64,000 nt of DNA, from the NCBI RefSeq assembly GCF_009184895.1, contig NZ_WESE01000004.1, forward strand, positions 1 through 64,000, written 5' to 3'. Within the stretch, counting starts at the first letter, position 1, and each line of letters begins with the position of its first letter. Under the pieces are notes generated by a model that worked only from the letters and a program-made list of their open reading frames with translations, did no database searches and had not been told where the DNA came from. Positions 7,972 through 16,840 of the stretch are shown one piece after another. Position numbers and translations under genes: made by a program. Source of the DNA: Nostocoides sp. F2B08 (GTDB lineage Bacteria; Actinomycetota; Actinomycetes; Actinomycetales; Dermatophilaceae).

Positions 7972-9087
7972 TCAGAGCCAGAGCGGCGCGAGCCATCCGG
8001 TCACGCACGCCGAGACGAAGAGGGTTCCCACTACGAGAGCGACGATCCGCCATCGGGCGACGATCAGCATCCCGCTGACAGCGCCGATGCTCGTGCCGGC
8101 GCCGGTGACGAGGAAGGCCAGCGCCGGACCGGCGCCCATGCCGCCGTCCATCAGCGACGCGACGAGCGGCAGCGAGCCCTCGGTGTTGACGTACATCGGG
8201 ATGCCGAGCAGCGCGGCGAGCGGCACGGCGGTCAGGGCGTTGCCGTCGCCGAGGTGGTGCTCGAGGAGGGCTGTCGGGACCAGTCCGATGATGAGATATC
8301 CCAGTGTCGTGAAGGCCAGGAAGTACCACGCCAGACGGCGACCGTTCGTGACGAGAGCCCGTCCGAGCTCGCGGGTTCGCGGGTCGCTGCGCACGGCGCT
8401 CAGCCATGTGGTCGCCGCTGCAGTGTCGGCGCGGGGGGTCCGCCGGTCGGGACCGGGCGTTCCACAGCAGAGAGGGTCGGCGGATCCGCACGTGCCACCG
8501 GTCGACAGTGACGGCGCCACGGCGAGGGCCGCCGGTGTGGACACCAGCGACTCGAGCGCAGCAGGGCAGCACGGAGCGCCTGCTCCCTCGACCGGCTCGA
8601 GCGAGCGGGAGGCCCGCACGGCGACCGGCGCCACCCGTGACTGGCCGGCGAGCCACCCGGCCCGCTCGAGCACCCACGCCGCCACGCCACCGACCAGCCC
8701 GACGCCGATCGCCGCGATGACGAAGGCCGTCGCGAAGCCCGGACCGAAGAGTCCGACGGAGAGTGTGTACTCTCCCGGGCTCGTGAGCGGCGAGGACGCC
8801 ATGAAGGCGACGATCGGGGCCCAGGGCACGGAGGTGGCGAGCGAGCCGAGGACGACCGCCATGGTGCCGCACGAACAGAACGGCGTCAGGGCACCCAGCA
8901 GTACGGCACCCACGACGGCCACCGGAATGCTCCGGCGCATCCAGCCACCGAGTCGGTCCGCGCCGACGTAGACCTGCACGATCGAGGCAAGGACGACGCT
9001 GAGAACGAGGAACGGCCAGGTGCTCTCGAGGGTGTCGATCACCTGAGTGACCACCCGCGTGAGAAGGTCGAGCAGAGGGGTGGTCAC
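7972..9087 (-). CDS. ArsP/UPF0718-type permease with Cys-rich loop
   Basis: A 371-residue membrane protein of the permease family that includes organoarsenical exporter ArsP. The signature TPFCSCGTMA lies after the second helix and a related NTEGSLP segment lies in the second half, consistent with an inverted-repeat permease. Between the halves (about residues 160-225) is a hydrophilic loop with Cys clusters (APCCPAA, GTCGS, PLCCGT), which could bind thiophilic metal or metalloid. It is divergent from an ArsR repressor with palindromes between the two starts, so metal- or metalloid-induced expression is likely. Substrate (arsenic, antimony, mercury or other) is not determined. Confidence 0.8.
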   Translation of the reverse strand: MTTPLLDLLTRVVTQVIDTLESTWPFLVLSVVLASIVQVYVGADRLGGWMRRSIPVAVVGAVLLGALTPFCSCGTMAVVLGSLATSVPWAPIVAFMASSPLTSPGEYTLSVGLFGPGFATAFVIAAIGVGLVGGVAAWVLERAGWLAGQSRVAPVAVRASRSLEPVEGAGAPCCPAALESLVSTPAALAVAPSLSTGGTCGSADPLCCGTPGPDRRTPRADTAAATTWLSAVRSDPRTRELGRALVTNGRRLAWYFLAFTTLGYLIIGLVPTALLEHHLGDGNALTAVPLAALLGIPMYVNTEGSLPLVASLMDGGMGAGPALAFLVTGAGTSIGAVSGMLIVARWRIVALVVGTLFVSACVTGWLAPLWL

Positions 9088-9100
9088 GACATCTCCTTTA

Positions 9101-9137
9101 CATAGACATCAATCGAATGATTAGATGACTATCTATG
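9101..9137. promoter_or_regulatory. ArsR-family operator
   Basis: The gap between the divergent permease and ArsR genes is AT-rich compared with its surroundings and holds two nested palindromes: ATCAATCGAATGAT (9108-9121, 12 of 14 bases symmetric) and the outer pair CATAGA (9101-9106) / TCTATG (9132-9137). This is the usual place and form of an SmtB/ArsR operator controlling both genes. Confidence 0.6.
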
Positions 9138-9533
9138 AACGCCATCGACCTGTCAAACCATTCCGGACAGTCCGCCTCGGAACGACTCAGCGAGCTCTGC
9201 TGTTCACCCCTGCTCGCCAGCGAGCTGGCCCAGGACGAGGCGGAGTTCCTCGCCCAGGCGCTGCGGACGCTCGGTGAGCCGGCCCGGCTGCGCATCCTCG
9301 GCCGGATCCGGACCCGCCCTCGGTCGCGCGCAACGACGACCGAGCTCGCCGCGCATCTCGGCCTGAGCCAACCCACGGTGTCCCACCACCTGGGCGCCCT
9401 GCACGACATGGGGTTCCTCCGGCGTGAGCGCGATGGCCGGCGGACCTGGTACTCGATCGAGCCGGCCGCGTTCGAGGCTCTCCAGCAGCTGCTCGAACCC
9501 GAACCGCCGCTGGGCGTGGGGGCGAGCGAGTAG
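9135..9533 (+). CDS. ArsR/SmtB-family repressor
   Basis: A 132-residue winged-helix regulator. The core is LGEPARLRILGRI followed by the recognition helix HLGLSQPTVSHHLGAL and a wing (RRERDGRRTWYSI). A vicinal pair LCCSPLL lies near residue 23, in the N-terminal arm where several actinobacterial ArsR/CmtR proteins bind As(III), Cd or Pb. The gene is divergent from the ArsP-type permease and most likely represses both itself and the permease. It ends five bases before the convergent alpha-galactosidase stop. Confidence 0.85.
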   Translation: MNAIDLSNHSGQSASERLSELCCSPLLASELAQDEAEFLAQALRTLGEPARLRILGRIRTRPRSRATTTELAAHLGLSQPTVSHHLGALHDMGFLRRERDGRRTWYSIEPAAFEALQQLLEPEPPLGVGASE

Positions 9534-9538
9534 TCGCG

Positions 9539-11785
9539 TCAGCAGGCCCCGACGTGCAGGAGCACCACGGTGTCCGGCTGCATGAGTGGCGGGCTGACGC
9601 CGACCGTGGCCAGCACCGACCCCGGCAGGACCACGCCGGCGAACTCGGCGCCCCGGTTCACCCAGCGCGGCGGGGCCGGTGGGGACGGTGCGGTGGCGCG
9701 GTCGGGGGCACCGACGTCGTCACCCCACCACGGGGGGGCAACGACGCCGGCGGGCGTGCCGACGACGACCGGCCGGACCCGGTAGCGCCGGTCGGGCTGC
9801 AGACCGGGAAGCCGGACGGCCGGGCCAGGCAGCTCGAGGAGGGCGCCGACCGTCGCGATCGCGAAGATCGCCTCGGACCGGTCCGGCCGGACCACGCCGT
9901 GGACGAACAGGTCGTCGACTCCGGTGTCCACTCGCACAAGGTCGCAGGCGAGCAGCAGGTCGCGGTGCGCCTTGTAGAACGCCACCCACTCGGCGATCTC
10001 GTCGAGGGTCGCGTCGTCGACGGTCGTGAGGTCCCACTCGATGCCCAGGTGCCCGAAGATCGCAGTGCCGGCCCGGAACGACAGAGAGTGGCTGCGTCCG
10101 GTGGAGTGCGAGTGCTGGGACGCGATGTGCGACCCCATGTACTCCGGCGGGATGAGCTGCGTGGTCCAGCGCAGCATGTGCTGACGCTCGAGGGGGTCGA
10201 TGACGTCGCTCACCCAGACCCGGTCGGTCCGCTCGAGGACACCGAGGTCGACCCGGCCGCCGCCGGAGGAGCAGGACTCGATCTCGAGTCCGGGATGGGC
10301 GGCGCGGATCTCGTCGAGGAGTCGGTAGAGGGCCAGGGTCTGCTCGTGGACGGCCGGTCGGCCGCCGCGGACCTGGCTGCCGGCCTCGACGAGGTCGCGG
10401 TTGTGGTCCCACTTGAGGTAGCCGATGTCGTACTCGTCGAGGATGGCGAGGATCTGGCCCTTGACGTGCTCGTAGGCCCCGGGGGCGGTCAGGTCGAGGA
10501 CCTGCTGATGGCGCGACGGGACCGGCAGGTCGTCGCGGGCTGCCATGACCCAGTCGGGGTGGGCGCGCGCGACGTCGGAGTCGAGGTTGACCATCTCGGG
10601 CTCGAACCACAGGCCGAACTCCATGCCGAGCCCGTGGACCCGGTCCACGAGCGGGTGCAGCCCGTCCGGCCACGCCTCGGGCGAGACGACCCAGTCGCCG
10701 AGACCGGCGACGTCGTGCCGGCGTCCGCCGAACCAGCCGTCGTCGAGGACGTAGCGCTCGACACCGACTCGCGCCGCCCGCTCGGCCAGCTCGACCAGCC
10801 GGTCGAGCGAGTGGTCGAAGTACACCGCCTCCCAGACGTTCAGCGTCACCGGCCGGTCCGGCGACACCGGGCGCGGCCGGGAGCGCAGATGCGCGTGGAA
10901 CCGCCGGGCGACCGCGTCGAGGCCGTCACCGGCCGCGAAGAAGAGCCACGGACTGGAGTATGCGTCGCCCGCCTCGAGGCGGACCTCGCCGGACAGGAGC
11001 AGCTCGCCGGCGCCGATCAGCCGGTCGCCTGTGAAGGCGTGCTCCGCGTAGTGGACGTGGTTGCCGCTCCACGCCGCATGGACGGCGCGCACCGAGCCCC
11101 TCTCGAACCCGAAGCCGGGGGTGCCGACATGGAGCAGGTATGCGCTGTCCGCCCCCGTGCGACCGCGGCGGTTCTCCCGCACGTGCGCTCCGATCCGGAA
11201 GGGCAGCCGTTGCGGTGCCCGCTCGCCGCCCCACCGGCCGGTGAAGTCGAGGATCTCGTCGTGTCCGGAGGGCACTGGGAGTGCGAGCGCGAGACCGTCG
11301 ACGGCGAACGTCCCGTCCGCGGTGTTCGTGAGCGTGGCCCGGGCCCGGACCAGCCCCGTCGCGTCGAGCCCGAGCTCGATGACGAGGGCGAGGCCGGCGT
11401 GTGCGTCCGTGGCGCGGACGGTGAGCAGCCCGGGTCCGTCGACGCGACTGCTCTCGACGGGGGACCCGTCCAGCTCCACCCGGTCGACGGTGAACCTCGT
11501 CGACCAGCCGCGGCCGTCGCGCGAGCCGGTCAGGCCAGGCCGCCCGGTCCAGCCGGTGTGATGCTCGGGGAGCACAGCCACCCGCGGTGGGACGTCGGTG
11601 AGGTTCGGGCCGGGGAGAGAAGTCTGCGCGCCCACGAGAGCGGTCAGGTCGACCACGTCGACGTGGTCGAGGCGCTCACCCCAGTGCACGACCCGGGGCA
11701 GCGCACCACCGCTGAGATCGACGACGAGCGAGACGTCGGACGCCGACAGGGCGACGACGAGGGACTCGGGGGCGGGGATGGGCAT
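9539..11785 (-). CDS. alpha-galactosidase, GH36
   Basis: A 748-residue glycoside hydrolase without a signal peptide. It has an N-terminal beta-supersandwich (to ~residue 330) and a TIM-barrel. Family 36 markers are visible: ERYVLDDGWFGGRR, GLWFEPEMVN, the nucleophile in YLKWDHNRD, the ESCSSGGGRVD segment and the acid/base Asp in VWVSDVIDPLER. It would release galactose from alpha-galactosides in the cytoplasm, with the divergent galactokinase acting next. ATG 11785 gives the expected start MPIPAP; the open frame extends upstream without family similarity. Confidence 0.92.
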   Translation of the reverse strand: MPIPAPESLVVALSASDVSLVVDLSGGALPRVVHWGERLDHVDVVDLTALVGAQTSLPGPNLTDVPPRVAVLPEHHTGWTGRPGLTGSRDGRGWSTRFTVDRVELDGSPVESSRVDGPGLLTVRATDAHAGLALVIELGLDATGLVRARATLTNTADGTFAVDGLALALPVPSGHDEILDFTGRWGGERAPQRLPFRIGAHVRENRRGRTGADSAYLLHVGTPGFGFERGSVRAVHAAWSGNHVHYAEHAFTGDRLIGAGELLLSGEVRLEAGDAYSSPWLFFAAGDGLDAVARRFHAHLRSRPRPVSPDRPVTLNVWEAVYFDHSLDRLVELAERAARVGVERYVLDDGWFGGRRHDVAGLGDWVVSPEAWPDGLHPLVDRVHGLGMEFGLWFEPEMVNLDSDVARAHPDWVMAARDDLPVPSRHQQVLDLTAPGAYEHVKGQILAILDEYDIGYLKWDHNRDLVEAGSQVRGGRPAVHEQTLALYRLLDEIRAAHPGLEIESCSSGGGRVDLGVLERTDRVWVSDVIDPLERQHMLRWTTQLIPPEYMGSHIASQHSHSTGRSHSLSFRAGTAIFGHLGIEWDLTTVDDATLDEIAEWVAFYKAHRDLLLACDLVRVDTGVDDLFVHGVVRPDRSEAIFAIATVGALLELPGPAVRLPGLQPDRRYRVRPVVVGTPAGVVAPPWWGDDVGAPDRATAPSPPAPPRWVNRGAEFAGVVLPGSVLATVGVSPPLMQPDTVVLLHVGAC

Positions 11786-11923
11786 CGGTCCTCCGGAACG
11801 CGACGGGATGGGTACGCGGAGCACAGCATCCCACGCCCTCGGGACGCCGCCGCGCGGCCCTAGGATCGGTCCAGCACCGATCGCGCGCACGCTTCCGACC
11901 GCCACCAGAGGACAGGCGACCCG
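11786..11923. promoter_or_regulatory. divergent gal promoter region
   Basis: The 138 bases between the divergent alpha-galactosidase and galactokinase genes. AGAGGA lies about 10 bases before the galK ATG and a TAGGAT hexamer (11871-11876) could serve as -10 box for galK. I see no operator clear enough to name. Confidence 0.35.
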
Positions 11924-13144
11924 ATGACCCACGATGCACTGCCGAGCACCGCACCTTCGCCTGCGTCGCTCCTCGACACGTTCGAGAGTCTGCACGGTCG
12001 CCCCGCCGATGGGGTGTGGTCGGCGCCCGGTCGGGTGAACCTGATCGGTGAGCACACGGACTATGTCGGCGGCCTGGTCCTGCCGATCGCGCTGCCCCAG
12101 CGCACCGTGGCCGCATGCGCCCGCCGCGGCGACGACCTCGTCCGGGTGCACTCGGCCACCCTCGACCAGACCGCAGAGATCGCGCTCGGCGAAGTGGGTC
12201 CGGGCTCACCCGGCGGCTGGCCGAGCTACGCGGCTGGCGTGCTCTGGGCGCTCCGCGAGGCCGGACACGAGGTCGGCGGCATCGACGCGGTCATCGACAG
12301 CTCCGTGCCGGTCGGCGCCGGACTGTCCAGCTCGGCCGCCCTGGAGTGCGCGGTCGGCGCGGCGGTCAGCGACCTGTTCGACCTGGCGCTGCTCGCCGAC
12401 GACACGGCCCGCCGAGAGCTCATCGCCGCATGCATCCGCGCCGAGAACGACGTCGCGGGCGCCGCCACCGGAGGCATGGACCAGTCCGCCGCCCTCCTCT
12501 GCCGACCCGGGCACGCGCTCTACCTCGACTGCCGCTCCGGCGAGGTCGAGCACATCCCCTTCGACCTCGAGGACCACGGACTCGTCCTGCTCGTCACCGA
12601 CACCCGAGCCGCGCACACCCTCGCCGACGGCCAGTACGAGGTGCGGCGGCGGGCCGCCGAGCGGGCCGCCGAGCGGCTCGGGTTGGCCACATTGCGCGAT
12701 GTCGACCCGCATGCTCTCGACGAGGCACTCGAGACCCTGGCCGGCGACTCACCCGGCGACCGTCCCGGGAATGACGAGCTCGTCCGCCGTGCCCGGCACG
12801 TCGTCACCGAGATCGACCGGGTCCGCGCCACGGTCGCCGCCCTGCGCGAGGACGACTTCGACACCGTCGGCGAGCTGTTCACCACCTCACACGTGTCGCT
12901 GCGCGACGACTTCGAGGTCTCCTGCGCCGAGCTCGACCTCGCGGTCGAGACCGCGCTCGGAGCCGGCGCTCTCGGAGCCCGGATGACCGGCGGCGGGTTC
13001 GGCGGCTCGTCCATCGCCCTCGTCCCCGCCGAGGCCGCCGCCCACACGGCCGACCTGATCACGGCGGCCTACGCCGACCGCGGCTGGAGCGCGCCCCACT
13101 CCTTCGCCGTCACCGCCGGCGGCGCCGCACGCCGGGATCTCTAG
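11924..13144 (+). CDS. galK: galactokinase
   Basis: A 406-residue GHMP kinase that phosphorylates galactose at C1. Family landmarks are intact: the substrate loop APGRVNLIGEHTDYVGG (residues ~31-47), the ATP-binding PVGAGLSSSAALE, the GAATGGMDQSA segment with the catalytic Asp, and the C-terminal MTGGGFGGSSIAL. Length matches the family. It is divergent from the GH36 alpha-galactosidase and makes a galactose-entry pair with it; galT and galE are not in the window. Confidence 0.95.
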   Translation: MTHDALPSTAPSPASLLDTFESLHGRPADGVWSAPGRVNLIGEHTDYVGGLVLPIALPQRTVAACARRGDDLVRVHSATLDQTAEIALGEVGPGSPGGWPSYAAGVLWALREAGHEVGGIDAVIDSSVPVGAGLSSSAALECAVGAAVSDLFDLALLADDTARRELIAACIRAENDVAGAATGGMDQSAALLCRPGHALYLDCRSGEVEHIPFDLEDHGLVLLVTDTRAAHTLADGQYEVRRRAAERAAERLGLATLRDVDPHALDEALETLAGDSPGDRPGNDELVRRARHVVTEIDRVRATVAALREDDFDTVGELFTTSHVSLRDDFEVSCAELDLAVETALGAGALGARMTGGGFGGSSIALVPAEAAAHTADLITAAYADRGWSAPHSFAVTAGGAARRDL

Positions 13145-13155
13145 GAACCCGTCCT

Positions 13156-13398
13156 CTAGAACTCGTCCTCGGCATCGACATCTTCGTCGCCGACATCGAC
13201 GCCGGCGTCGGTTCGTTGCTCGATGACGTCCGCCTCGTCGGCGTCGACGGGCAGGGGTGCATCGTCCGGCAGGGTAGTGACGACGTCGTCCGGCTCGTTC
13301 TCCACCGCCTCCCTCGACAGGCTGTCCGGGTCCGGTGCCGGCCAGTCCTCCGGTTCGGGCTCGAACCCGTTCGCCGGGCCGTGGTCGGTCGTGCTCAT
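13156..13398 (-). CDS. small acidic protein of unknown function
   Basis: An 80-residue strongly acidic protein, rich in Asp, Glu and Pro (EPEPEDWPAPDPDS, VDVGDEDVDAEDEF), predicted soluble and probably disordered. ATG 13398 is preceded by GAGGAGG about eight bases upstream, which supports translation. It converges on galK with an 11-base gap. I do not recognise a family. Confidence 0.6.
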   Translation of the reverse strand: MSTTDHGPANGFEPEPEDWPAPDPDSLSREAVENEPDDVVTTLPDDAPLPVDADEADVIEQRTDAGVDVGDEDVDAEDEF

Positions 13399-13476
13399 CG
13401 TGCCCACCTCCTCGAGTCGTGCCGTGCTCTTCGACCATAGCGCGATCGGTGGCTGTCGCCCGGGCCGTTCCCGGGC

Positions 13477-13956
13477 TCAGCCGCCCATTCGGCGGGCATG
13501 CAGGTCGCGGACTCGCTGGGCCAGCTCGGGATCCGGCCCGTCGACCACCGCATCGGGCACGATGTCGGTGACGGACAGGGGTTGCACCGGCGAGCGGGGG
13601 AACCCGAGCTCCGCGCCCCAGGACACAAGCTGCTCGGTGGACGACGCATACACGATCCGGCCCAGCCCGACCCAGCCGTGGGCGGCTGCGCACATCGGGC
13701 AGTGCTCCCCGGAGGTGTACACGGTGCACTCACGCCGGACGTCCTCGGGCAGATGCGCGGCCGCCCACCGCGCGATCGCCAGCTCGGGATGCTGGGTCCG
13801 GTCACCACCGGACACGTGGTTGTGATCCTCGAAGAGCACCTCGCCCGTGGGCGAGACGAGCACCGAGCCGAAGGGCTCGTCCCCGGCGATGAGGGCCTCC
13901 TCCGCCAGGTCGACGGCGCGGGTGAGCAGCTGACGGTCGGCATCCGTGATGGGCAT
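13477..13956 (-). CDS. cytidine/guanine deaminase-fold enzyme
   Basis: A 159-residue zinc-dependent deaminase of the CDA superfamily. The zinc site reads HPELA (first ligand plus catalytic Glu) and SGEHCPMC (two Cys ligands), but the first motif has HPE rather than the HAE of TadA. That spelling and the length fit guanine deaminase-like or CMP/dCMP-type members. Substrate is uncertain. TAGCGT lies five bases before the ATG, so initiation may be leaderless; GGAGC in the same place could instead be a weak ribosome site. It is followed on the same strand by nothing closer than the acidic-protein gene. Confidence 0.75.
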   Translation of the reverse strand: MPITDADRQLLTRAVDLAEEALIAGDEPFGSVLVSPTGEVLFEDHNHVSGGDRTQHPELAIARWAAAHLPEDVRRECTVYTSGEHCPMCAAAHGWVGLGRIVYASSTEQLVSWGAELGFPRSPVQPLSVTDIVPDAVVDGPDPELAQRVRDLHARRMGG

Positions 13957-13964
13957 GCTCCACG

Positions 13965-14669
13965 CTAGCGAGGTGCACGCCCGGGCGCGCCCCTTCCGCC
14001 GTGGTCACGCGTGGCGCCCGGAGCGACGACGCCGTGCTCGTAGGCGAACACGACGACCTGCACACGGTCGCGCAGGCCGAGCTTGGCCAGGATCCGGGCG
14101 ACGTGCGTCTTGACGGTGGCCTCACTGACGAAGAGGCTTGCGGCGATCTCGGCGTTGGAGTCACCTGCGGCCACGTGGACCATCACCTCGCGCTCGCGCT
14201 CGGTCAGCTCCTGGAGCGTCCGCGGCGGTGGTGACGGGCGAGGACCACGGGCGAACTCCTCGACGACTCTTCGGGTCACCGCTGGGTCGATCAGGCCCGC
14301 GCCGGCCGCAGCCGCGCGGATCGCACGCACCAGGTCCTCGGGCGCTGCATTCTTGAGCAGGAAGCCGCTCGCCCCCGCGCGGAGAGCGTCGTAGACGTGG
14401 CTGTCGACGTCGAAGGTCGTGAGCATCACCACGCGAGAGCCGGCGAATGCCGGATCACCGAGAAGCCGTCGGGTCGCCTCGATACCGTCCAACCTCGGCA
14501 TCCTCACGTCCATCAGGACGACATCGGGTGTCAACCGGCGTGCCTGCGCAACCGCGGCCAGTCCGTCACCGGCCTCCCCGACGACCTCGATGTCCTGCTC
14601 GGCCGCCAGGATGAGGCGCAGCCCGGCGCGGACCATCTCCTGGTCGTCGGCGAGCAGGACCGTGATCAC
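13965..14669 (-). CDS. NarL-type response regulator
   Basis: A 234-residue regulator: receiver with LLADDQEMVRAG and phospho-acceptor Asp in VVLMDVRMPRLDG, Lys in FLLKNAA, then a LuxR helix-turn-helix (SNAEIAASLFVSEATVKTHV). A 20-residue Gly/Arg-rich tail ends the protein. Its start overlaps the stop of the histidine kinase by four bases, so the two form a translationally coupled two-component pair. The divergent membrane-protein gene at 16073 is a possible target. Confidence 0.9.
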   Translation of the reverse strand: MITVLLADDQEMVRAGLRLILAAEQDIEVVGEAGDGLAAVAQARRLTPDVVLMDVRMPRLDGIEATRRLLGDPAFAGSRVVMLTTFDVDSHVYDALRAGASGFLLKNAAPEDLVRAIRAAAAGAGLIDPAVTRRVVEEFARGPRPSPPPRTLQELTEREREVMVHVAAGDSNAEIAASLFVSEATVKTHVARILAKLGLRDRVQVVVFAYEHGVVAPGATRDHGGRGAPGRAPR

Positions 14670-15886
14670 GGCTCGCCCCCGCCGGCCACGAGACCCCGGG
14701 CGGCCCCGAGGGCCCGGGAGTCCTCGTCACTCTCGGCGGTGCCACTCGGCGGCAGCGGGAGACACGCTCGGACCACGAAGCCACCGCGCTCGCCCGGACC
14801 GGCGACCAGGGTGCCCCCGTATGCGGTGACGCGCTCCCGCATACCGGTCAGGCCGTGACCTCGGAGCGGCTCCCCGCCCGGCGACCCCGCCCCGTCATCA
14901 CGGACCTCAACCACCAGCTCGGTCGGGCGATAGTCCACTGTGACCTCGACCCGGCGCGCGCCGGAGTGCCGGCGCACGTTCGTCAACGCCTCCTGGATGA
15001 TCCGGAACGCCGCCTGGTCGATGCCGTGTGGCAGCGCACGGGGCCGGCCCCGCTCGCGGTGGTCCACCCGGAGACCGGCGTCGATGGCCACGCCGATCAG
15101 TCTCGGCAGCTGACCGAGTGAGGTCGCCTCGAGGTCGACCCCGGACGGGTCGCCGCCGCCCTCACCGTCGCGAAGCACGGCGAGGATGCGGTGCAGCTCG
15201 GCGGTCGCCTCCCGCCCGGCGGCCTCTGCCGCTTCCAGCGCCGCCCGCTCGCGGACCTGGCCGGGCGCGAGGAGTCGCCGCACCCCGCCCACGTGCAGCT
15301 GCATGACACTCACGCTGTGCGCCAGGGAGTCGTGGATGTCGCGGGCGATCCGGAGCCGCTCGTCCACCAGCGCCGCGTCGGCGCGCAACCGCGAGCGCTC
15401 CTCGACGAGGTCGGCGTGGTCCCGGGCGAGGCGGGTCAGCGACGCCTGAGTGGCCAGTGCATACCCGGCGAACCACGCGCCCCCACCGAGGATCCAGCCG
15501 AAGAGGATCTCGCTCACCGCGGGAGCGTGCTCGACGGCCAGGGCGACGCCGATCAGTCCGAGGACCAGGACCAGGCCGGCCAGAGGCGGCCGCGCGTGGT
15601 AGCCGCACGAGGCCGCCGCCGCGAGACAGACCATGAGCCACCCGAGCGTCGTCGCCGCCTCGTTGCCGACGAGGGCGGGAACCACGAGTGCCCCCACGAT
15701 GCTGATGGCCGTCGAGGTCAACGGCGCGACCCGCCGGAAGGCCAGACCCACGCAGCCGACCGTCAGCGCCACGGCGAGAGTGGGCGCGAGGTCACCCACG
15801 TCGACGGTCCACACCTCCACCTGCACCACCGCCAGGAGGCCCGCCGCGAGGAGTACGTCCCGTCCGGGAGGTCGCCACCGGCCCAC
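14666..15886 (-). CDS. sensor histidine kinase, DesK/NarX class
   Basis: A 406-residue kinase with about four to five N-terminal membrane helices (residues ~10-145), then HisKA_3 with H185 in ERLRIARDIHDSLAHS and a HATPase with EALTNVRRHS, RDDGAGSPGG and GLTGMRERVTAYGG. The start is set at GTG 15886, because TACCCT plus six bases precedes it exactly as in leaderless genes and the first helix follows at once; an ATG at 15958 would add 24 residues of unlikely Arg/Gly-rich sequence. The last motif encodes an inverted pair of GTATGCGGT-like 9-mers (14819-14844). It partners the regulator just downstream. Confidence 0.9.
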   Translation of the reverse strand: MGRWRPPGRDVLLAAGLLAVVQVEVWTVDVGDLAPTLAVALTVGCVGLAFRRVAPLTSTAISIVGALVVPALVGNEAATTLGWLMVCLAAAASCGYHARPPLAGLVLVLGLIGVALAVEHAPAVSEILFGWILGGGAWFAGYALATQASLTRLARDHADLVEERSRLRADAALVDERLRIARDIHDSLAHSVSVMQLHVGGVRRLLAPGQVRERAALEAAEAAGREATAELHRILAVLRDGEGGGDPSGVDLEATSLGQLPRLIGVAIDAGLRVDHRERGRPRALPHGIDQAAFRIIQEALTNVRRHSGARRVEVTVDYRPTELVVEVRDDGAGSPGGEPLRGHGLTGMRERVTAYGGTLVAGPGERGGFVVRACLPLPPSGTAESDEDSRALGAARGLVAGGGEP

Positions 15887-15898
15887 CCAGCCAGGGTA
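15887..15898 (-). promoter_or_regulatory. leaderless -10 box of the kinase gene
   Basis: On the minus strand TACCCT is followed by six bases and the GTG at 15886. This fixes the kinase start. Confidence 0.5.
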
Positions 15899-16072
15899 GA
15901 TCCGCCGACCCGGTCGGCGCCTCCCTCCACAGGCCGACGTCGGTCCGGCAGTCGTCATCCTCACGGATGACCGAGGACTGGCGGCGGGGCCGATGCGTCC
16001 CGGCGGCCCGCAGAGCCACCGTTGGGGTACAGGCCGGCCAGCGGGGTCGGCCGAAGCTCTCAGGAGGACACC

Positions 16073-16795
16073 ATGACCACCGACGCACGCATCGGATCCC
16101 GTCGCGCCGACTCGCTCCGCCGCTGGACCTGCGGCCTGGCCCTGGTCGCATTCCCGGCACTCCTCGTCGTCCAGGCGGTCGTCATGCCCGAGGACGGCGA
16201 CGGCGGGGCCATGTACGACGCCGCGACGAACGACCGCGGCGCGCTGCTCGCGTCGGCGGCGCTGATCATCGTCTCGGGGGTGCTCATGGCCCCGGCCGCC
16301 GCCGGCATCCTGTCGATGGCGCGAGGACGGGGCGCCGCCCTCGCGAACGTCGCCGCCGTGCTCGCGGTGCTCGGCGGCACGGGACACATCGCCCTCGGGT
16401 ACTACTACGTGATGGCCTCGGCGTTGCCGGGGGGCGACCGGGCCGAGATGACCGCCTATGTCGACAGACTCGGCGCCAGCGCGCCGCTGGGGATCTTCGT
16501 GTTTCCGCTGCTCCTGTGCTTCGCCCTCGCGGTCGTCGCGATGCCGTGGGCGGCCTATCGGGCCGGCACCGTCGGGCGGTGGGCTCCGATCGTCGCCGGC
16601 GTCGGCGTGCTGCTGCACGAGGGCCTTCCCCCGGAGGTCCCGAACCAGGACCTCATCGGTCTCGGGATCCTCGTCACCCTGACCGTCGTGCACGGATACC
16701 TCGGACTGACGCTCCTTCGCGGCTCGCGGGACGTCACCTCGGCATCGCCGGCCGTCGTTCCGGTATCAGCGAGCCTCCCGGTGGCTCCTTCCTGA
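16073..16795 (+). CDS. multi-pass membrane protein
   Basis: A 240-residue protein with about six hydrophobic segments (for example GLALVAFPALLVVQAVVM, LLASAALIIVSGVLMAPAA, IVTLTVVHGYLGLTL region) and short loops. AGGAGG (16062-16067) lies six bases before ATG 16073, so translation is well supported. No domain is recognised. It is divergent from the sensor kinase operon, the usual place for a target gene of such a system. A 158-residue unknown protein follows 45 bases downstream and may be cotranscribed. Confidence 0.7.
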   Translation: MTTDARIGSRRADSLRRWTCGLALVAFPALLVVQAVVMPEDGDGGAMYDAATNDRGALLASAALIIVSGVLMAPAAAGILSMARGRGAALANVAAVLAVLGGTGHIALGYYYVMASALPGGDRAEMTAYVDRLGASAPLGIFVFPLLLCFALAVVAMPWAAYRAGTVGRWAPIVAGVGVLLHEGLPPEVPNQDLIGLGILVTLTVVHGYLGLTLLRGSRDVTSASPAVVPVSASLPVAPS

Positions 16796-16840
16796 CGTGG
16801 GCCCGCACCGGAGCGGGTTCAACACGGACAAGGAGACACC

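Noticed and set aside
9539-12151. Extended N-terminus of alpha-galactosidase (870 codons)
   Set aside because: Upstream part overlaps galK on the other strand and shows no GH36 sequence; ATG 11785 gives the family start.
14666-16693. 675-codon kinase start far upstream
   Set aside because: Sequence before the kinase is Arg/Gly/Asp-rich shadow of the divergent membrane gene; a leaderless box marks GTG 15886.
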